NCBI RefSeq assembly: GCF_001280435.1
Contig: NZ_LBIP01000013.1
Coordinates: forward strand, 1,302,001 to 1,366,000
Source of the DNA: Mangrovimonas xylaniphaga
GTDB lineage: Bacteria; Bacteroidota; Bacteroidia; Flavobacteriales; Flavobacteriaceae
Direction of reading: 5' to 3'
DNA length: 64,000 bases
Position numbers and translations under genes: made by a program. The notes under the pieces were generated by a model. That model was given only the letters and a program-made list of their open reading frames with translations. It was not told the origin of the DNA and did no database searches. Below, piece after piece: positions 59,785 to 64,000 of this stretch (position 1 is the first letter of the stretch; every line of letters begins with the position of its first letter).

Positions 59785-61245
59785 TTATTTTTTAAGAAAT
59801 TGTTTGATTTGATTTTTTTCGGATATAACCACAATGCCCAAAAATACAATTAACAGCGCAATTCCAACAAAATAATTCCCTCTAAATCGGTAGAAAGACA
59901 CAAATGCAAACAGAATAGACACCGACATATACAAGCCAATTTTTTTGAGATTGTACGGAATTGGATAGTACTTTCTTCCGAAGGCATAGGACAAAAGCAT
60001 CATTATGGCATAAGCAGATAAAGTTGCAATTGCAGAACCTTTATAACTCATACTTGGGATTAGAGCAAAGTTAAGCACTAAGGTAATGATAGCCCCTATA
60101 ATGGACACATAAGCACCGAATTTGGTCCTATCGGTTATTTTGTACCAAACAGATAGGTTATGGTAAATCCCCAAACAGAAATTGGCCAACAAAATGATTG
60201 GTACAATCCACATGGCTTCCCAATAATCTTCACTTCTAATAACAATAACTTTCAATACATCGGCAAAGACCACAACTCCCAACAGAATTAAAGATCCAAA
60301 AGCAACGAAAAACTCCAAAATTAAAGCGTAGTTTTTCTGTGGATTTTCGGTTTTGGCATGGCTGAAAAAGAAGGGTTCAATTCCCAATCTATATGCAGTT
60401 GCAAAAAGGGTCATGAACAAGGCCAATTTATAACAGGCCGAATACATCCCAATATCAGTTTCGGCAACGTTACTTGGCAACAGTTTGTCCAATAAAATAC
60501 GGTCGAAGGTTTCGTTAATGGAAAATGCAATTCCGGCAACAAGTACAGGGAAAGCATATTTCAGCATTTGCTTTAACAAGCCTTTGTTGAAGTTGAACTT
60601 TACACGAAAGTAAAACGGCAGCATAAACAACAAGGTCACCCCACTAGCGATTAAATTGGCAGTAAATATATAGTTGATTTCAAAGTTGGGCTTATAAATG
60701 CCCTCAAACATCGAACCTTGCACAGCCAGCTCTTTCAAACCTAAGAGGAAAAACACGTTTAACCCCAAATTAATGGCTACATTCAAAATTTTAATAATCG
60801 CATAGCGCATAGGCTTTTGATTGGCCCTTAACCACGCAAATGGAATAATGACCAAGGCATCCAAAAGTAAAATCCAAATCACCAAATTAATGTAGGTAAC
60901 ATCGATATCTATGAAAGCGGCTATCTGGTTTTGAAACAACATAGCCAAAGCAAAAAACATAAAAGAAGATATCACCAAAGTAATGCTAGAGGTTCCGGTT
61001 ACCGTTTCCCGGTCTTCTTCTTTGTTAAAAAACCTGAAAAAAGCGGTTTCCATACCATAGGCCAAAATAACGTTAAAGAGTACGAAATAGGAAAAGATGA
61101 TATTTACTTTACCGTACTCTGCCACCGAAGATAATACCCCCTCACTTGTATATAAAGGAACTAGGATGAAGCTTAACATTCTAGGCAAAACCGTCGCAAT
61201 GCCATAGACAAATGTTTGTTTAAAAAGTGATTTAAGTCCGCTCAA
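59785..61245 (-). CDS. Oligosaccharide flippase family membrane protein (TTG start)
   Basis: A 486-residue protein with about 12-14 membrane segments, of the Wzx/MurJ-like polysaccharide transporter superfamily. The opening SGLKSLFKQTFVYGIATVLPRMLSF is standard for Bacteroidota members. No ATG exists near the N-terminus: the first is about 20 codons later and would cut the first helix, so the TTG at 61245 is taken as the start. It probably flips lipid-linked sugars for surface polysaccharide. It is the first gene of the operon dut - nucleotidyltransferase - TPR - DUF4292 - EnvC-like. Confidence 0.83.
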   Translation of the reverse strand: MSGLKSLFKQTFVYGIATVLPRMLSFILVPLYTSEGVLSSVAEYGKVNIIFSYFVLFNVILAYGMETAFFRFFNKEEDRETVTGTSSITLVISSFMFFALAMLFQNQIAAFIDIDVTYINLVIWILLLDALVIIPFAWLRANQKPMRYAIIKILNVAINLGLNVFFLLGLKELAVQGSMFEGIYKPNFEINYIFTANLIASGVTLLFMLPFYFRVKFNFNKGLLKQMLKYAFPVLVAGIAFSINETFDRILLDKLLPSNVAETDIGMYSACYKLALFMTLFATAYRLGIEPFFFSHAKTENPQKNYALILEFFVAFGSLILLGVVVFADVLKVIVIRSEDYWEAMWIVPIILLANFCLGIYHNLSVWYKITDRTKFGAYVSIIGAIITLVLNFALIPSMSYKGSAIATLSAYAIMMLLSYAFGRKYYPIPYNLKKIGLYMSVSILFAFVSFYRFRGNYFVGIALLIVFLGIVVISEKNQIKQFLKK

Positions 61246-61332
61246 GGGTTAGATTTTGTTCGGCTAAATATACAGTTTTCAGAGTGGATATACAACGGAC
61301 TAAAATTCCTTAAAAAGACTCACAAACTAAAC

Positions 61333-61851
61333 TTAGAAACCCTTTAAATGCTCCATGAATTCAATAAGTACGGTTTTAACATGATTCATTGACTTTCGCT
61401 TTCTTATAGCAATAACCACCTCGTGATCCTTTAGTTGAAATGGATTGGAATAATTGGTATCAGGCTGTAACCTATCTTTTTGAATATCCAAAGAAATAAC
61501 GGTTCTTAAAAGTTCATCTGGATAACTAGTCTTATGAAAACCAAGTTGAGCACTCACAGGTCCCCTAGCCTGCGCCACAGAATCCAAAGACCTCTTAACT
61601 TCATCACTAAATACATTGAATTGCATAACTTTTGGTTTAAAGGCTCCTGTGCTTAAGTACAAAGAATCGACTTCCAATTTGTCTTTATCGTTAAGTACAA
61701 TCTCTACATTATAAGAATCATCATTTTGAATGTATGTCGCCCTAATGATTTCAACAGGTGACTTTTTGCTTATCTCATAAGAAGCAGTTTTATTTCCAGA
61801 GCATCCAAAGCAAACAATTACCAAAAAAACTAAAATATTCCGGATTAACAT
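61333..61851 (-). CDS. Small lipoprotein of unknown function
   Basis: A 172-residue protein with lipobox CFGCS (Cys about 17). The mature part has a beta pattern (RATYIQNDDSYNVEIVLNDK, then LEVDSLYLSTGAF). No known domain was recognised. It follows another small lipoprotein gene at 61868-62326 with a gap of 16 bp, and the two have similar size and look, so they may be related. Confidence 0.6.
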   Translation of the reverse strand: MLIRNILVFLVIVCFGCSGNKTASYEISKKSPVEIIRATYIQNDDSYNVEIVLNDKDKLEVDSLYLSTGAFKPKVMQFNVFSDEVKRSLDSVAQARGPVSAQLGFHKTSYPDELLRTVISLDIQKDRLQPDTNYSNPFQLKDHEVVIAIRKRKSMNHVKTVLIEFMEHLKGF

Positions 61852-61867
61852 ATTCTATGCTTTTAAC

Positions 61868-62326
61868 CTAGTTTATAATCAGTTCAAAAATGGAATCATA
61901 TTTCACCTTTACAGCACCCTCATGAAAGCTTTCTTCGTATGTACTGTAGAACTTTAGTGTATTATCAAAAATCGAATCTTGGTATTCCACAGGGAAATAT
62001 AGATAATAATTGGTATCGGCAATTTCAGAATCCTTCATGGACATCCCCGCATATGGTTTTGTTGTACTGAAATAATAATGCTGTTTTACCGAATTGATAG
62101 TATCGAGTCTAACCATTTGCCCCTTAAAATAGATGCTATCCAGATGATCATATTGTTTACGAAATCGCAGCTTCATATGATACTCATTTCCCACAATATT
62201 ATATCTGCCAGAAAAGAGTTTCAAGGATTCATTTTGAACAGGTTTATCTAGTTTAGAAGCTTGTCTAGAGCCAGAACAAGCCATAACAAACAAAGACAAA
62301 ATGAGGAGGTAGGTTGGTCGTTTCAT
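61868..62326 (-). CDS. Small lipoprotein of unknown function
   Basis: A 152-residue protein beginning MKRPTYLLILSLF with a lipobox ending ACSGS (Cys about 17). The rest has many aromatic and charged residues and a beta-rich pattern (YNIVGNEYHMKLRFRKQYDHL). The ATG at 62326 is used because the longer frame begins with TTG at 62344. A TATATTTA sequence lies just upstream and could be a variant -7 element. It sits between atpG and its lipoprotein neighbour, but the terminator of atpG separates it from the ATP synthase genes. Confidence 0.6.
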   Translation of the reverse strand: MKRPTYLLILSLFVMACSGSRQASKLDKPVQNESLKLFSGRYNIVGNEYHMKLRFRKQYDHLDSIYFKGQMVRLDTINSVKQHYYFSTTKPYAGMSMKDSEIADTNYYLYFPVEYQDSIFDNTLKFYSTYEESFHEGAVKVKYDSIFELIIN

Positions 62327-62347
62327 AAAGTAAATATAGCGCAAAAA

Positions 62348-62377
62348 ACAAAAGCCCCACGAACGTGAGGCTTTTAA
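62348..62377 (-). terminator. Terminator after atpG
   Basis: AAAAGCC and GGCTTTT, with inner CACG/CGTG, form an interrupted hairpin. On the minus strand it runs into TTTTGTTTTTTG, 28 bp past the atpG stop. Confidence 0.75.
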
Positions 62378-62404
62378 TACTATTTATATATAAAACTAAT
62401 ATGC

Positions 62405-63268
62405 TTAGTTGTTCAAAGCTTCTGCTCCACCAACAATTTCTAAAATCTCGTTGGTAATAGCTGCTTGACGCGCTTTGTTATAAGTCAATTTCAATTGGTC
62501 TCTTAACTCAGTAGCGTTATCGGTAGCCTTGTGCATTGCCGTCATACGCGCTCCGTGCTCACTGGCAAATGAATCTCTAATAGCTTTGTAAAGCTGTGTT
62601 TTCAAAGATTTAGGAATCAATTGCTCCACGATTTCAAGTTTTGAAGGCTCAAAAATGTAATCTAAGTTTACATTGGCATCTGCAGATTCCATTGGTACAA
62701 TTGGCAAAAATTGTTCAGTAATTACAATTTGCGTTGCAGCATTTTTAAAGCTGTTGTACACAATTTCTATCTTATCAAATTCACCAGCCACAAACTTATC
62801 CATTAAGTTTTGGGCAATTTGAGCTACGTTTTCAAAGGTTAAATCATCAAAAACATCGCTTTCATTGGCAATTACTTTATTGGTCTTTTTAAAAGCATCG
62901 TTCGCTTTTTTACCAATGGCCAAATAAGACACATCTTTACCGGCATATTTTTGAGCTACCAAGCCATTAACGGTCTTAATGATGTTTGAATTGAATGCAC
63001 CACACAACCCTCTGTTTGAAGTCAACACCACCACAAGGACTTTGTTTACCTCACGTTGCTCAGAAAACTTACTTCCTGAATCGGCATCCAAAGTGGCACT
63101 CAAGCTTTGTAAAAGCTCGGTTAACTTGTCTGCATAAGGGCGCATAGCCGTAATTGCATCTTGAGCCTTTTTCAACTTGGCAGCAGATACCATTTTCATG
63201 GCACTGGTAATCTGCATCGTTGAAGACACCGATGATATTCTGTTACGTATTTCTTTTAAGTTTGCCAT
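62405..63268 (-). CDS. atpG: ATP synthase gamma subunit
   Basis: A 287-residue central-stalk subunit of F1F0 ATP synthase, which rotates inside the alpha3beta3 ring. The N-terminal helix starts ANLKEIRNRISSVSSTMQITSAMKMVSAAKLKKAQ, as is standard, and the C-terminal helix has TELRDQLKLTYNKARQAAITNEILEIVGGA. It lies 68 bp after atpA and is the last gene of the visible atp operon. Length is normal. Confidence 0.96.
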   Translation of the reverse strand: MANLKEIRNRISSVSSTMQITSAMKMVSAAKLKKAQDAITAMRPYADKLTELLQSLSATLDADSGSKFSEQREVNKVLVVVLTSNRGLCGAFNSNIIKTVNGLVAQKYAGKDVSYLAIGKKANDAFKKTNKVIANESDVFDDLTFENVAQIAQNLMDKFVAGEFDKIEIVYNSFKNAATQIVITEQFLPIVPMESADANVNLDYIFEPSKLEIVEQLIPKSLKTQLYKAIRDSFASEHGARMTAMHKATDNATELRDQLKLTYNKARQAAITNEILEIVGGAEALNN

Positions 63269-63336
63269 TCTATGCTAGAATAAAGTATGAGAATTGAGTA
63301 GTGAAGTACACATCACTACTCAATACTAAAATCTAA

Positions 63337-64000
63337 TTATGCTCTAAATTTTGCTGAAAGATCTTTAGCTACAGCCGTCAATACATCTGTAACTTCGTCT
63401 GTCAATTTACCTGCTTTCAAAGTAGCCAATACATCACTGTGCTTAGCTCTTAAGAACTCAAGGTAATCTCTTTCAAATACCTTAACTTGGTCTACAGGCA
63501 CGTCTTTCAACAAGTTTTTAGATCCAGCATAGATGATCGCAACTTGATCTTCTACAGTAAATGGATCGTTTTGTGCTTGCTTCAAGATTTCTACGTTACG
63601 CTTACCTTTTTCAATTACGTTCAAAGTAACAGCATCAAGGTCTGATCCAAACTTGGCGAAAGCTTCCAATTCACGGAACTGAGCTTGATCCAATTTTAAG
63701 GTACCAGATACTTTCTTCATAGACTTAATCTGAGCGTTACCACCAACACGAGATACAGAGATACCTACGTTAATTGCTGGACGTACCCCAGAATTGAATA
63801 AATCACCATCCAAGAAGATCTGTCCGTCTGTAATAGAGATTACGTTAGTAGGGATATATGCAGAAACGTCTCCCGCTTGAGTTTCAATAATTGGAAGGGC
63901 AGTTAAAGATCCTCCTCCTTTTACTACAGATTTCAAGCTTTCTGGAAGGTCGTTCATTTCTTTAGCAATGGCATCGTTGTTGATGATTTTTGCAGAACGC
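63337..64000 (-). CDS. atpA: ATP synthase alpha subunit, 3' part (continues beyond window)
   Basis: The frame is open to the edge of the window, and the internal ATG at 63957 is not the true start; upstream codons continue as [15 protein letters not shown]. The part seen includes [20 protein letters not shown] with the nucleotide-binding region, [18 protein letters not shown] and LREL-type helices ([15 protein letters not shown]). It is the C-terminal portion of the non-catalytic alpha subunit of F1. The rest of the operon lies to the right of the window. Confidence 0.95.
   Translation of the reverse strand, partial: RSAKIINNDAIAKEMNDLPESLKSVVKGGGSLTALPIIETQAGDVSAYIPTNVISITDGQIFLDGDLFNSGVRPAINVGISVSRVGGNAQIKSMKKVSGTLKLDQAQFRELEAFAKFGSDLDAVTLNVIEKGKRNVEILKQAQNDPFTVEDQVAIIYAGSKNLLKDVPVDQVKVFERDYLEFLRAKHSDVLATLKAGKLTDEVTDVLTAVAKDLSAKFRA

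Noticed and set aside
1-64000. tRNA, rRNA or CRISPR loci
   Set aside because: No cloverleaf-like sequence with CCA-end context, no rRNA-like conserved stretch and no regularly spaced repeats were noticed by eye. A tRNAscan or Infernal run would be decisive.

Overview
The window is a dense, AT-rich stretch of a chromosome from a member of the Bacteroidota, most likely a marine-type Flavobacteriaceae. The evidence is a gldH gliding-motility lipoprotein gene, a flavobacterial-type RicT, a HemC-HemD fusion, DUF4292 and DUF4421 proteins, a TonB-dependent receptor with a carboxypeptidase-like N-terminal domain, and many promoters of the Bacteroidota form TAnnTTTG. No rRNA, tRNA, CRISPR array, insertion sequence or prophage was seen. 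Nearly everything reads as vertically inherited core genome.

Layout. (1) 1-6607: metal acquisition. The tail of a canonical feoB and its small Cys-rich partner face a second, four-gene Feo-type operon on the minus strand: a DtxR/MntR-type regulator, a membrane-anchored DtxR-FeoA fusion, and FeoB split in frame into GTPase and membrane halves. A divergent TonB-dependent receptor shares an intergenic region with this operon, with two opposed promoters around an inverted repeat. The residues seen point to manganese rather than iron, by inference. (2) 6619-17509: an ECF sigma factor with a transmembrane partner carrying a TonB-C domain, a TerB-DnaJ protein, a bacilliredoxin, lipid genes (plsC, acyl-ACP desaturase), an HD hydrolase, an AraC regulator, a radical SAM protein and an enoyl-CoA hydratase. 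(3) 17564-31950: haem biosynthesis. An AraC regulator, a secreted protein, hemH, a MATE pump and hemJ run leftwards. hemA, hemCD, hemE, EI24, GNAT, hemF, DUF4421 and hemB run rightwards. Together they cover glutamyl-tRNA reduction to haem except hemL.

(4) 32166-37310: a CBS/DUF21 membrane protein, ogt, a serine hydrolase, a PolB-like exonuclease and a fused dual-ATPase ABC protein. A 377-bp gene-free stretch with short repeats follows. (5) 37688-46906, minus strand: the CoA-transferase pair scoAB, then PBP1A with gldH and ricT, a radical SAM protein, and a compact trhO-trhP-ferredoxin operon that brings both known routes of tRNA U34 hydroxylation together. (6) 47084-54745: an uncatalogued 30-residue lipoprotein-like ORF with its own terminator, recA, an acyltransferase, trpS, dprA, an HU/SPOR protein, a thioesterase and a large lipoprotein. 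(7) 54819-64000, minus strand: cell-envelope genes (an EnvC-like protein, DUF4292, TPR, a nucleotidyltransferase, dut, a flippase), two small lipoproteins, atpG and the 3' part of atpA, which runs off the window.

Several start sites were moved inward from the longest open frame because a TAnnTTTG promoter lies downstream of the first in-frame start, or because that start was TTG with an ATG close behind. All functions are read from sequence motifs and family knowledge without database searches.
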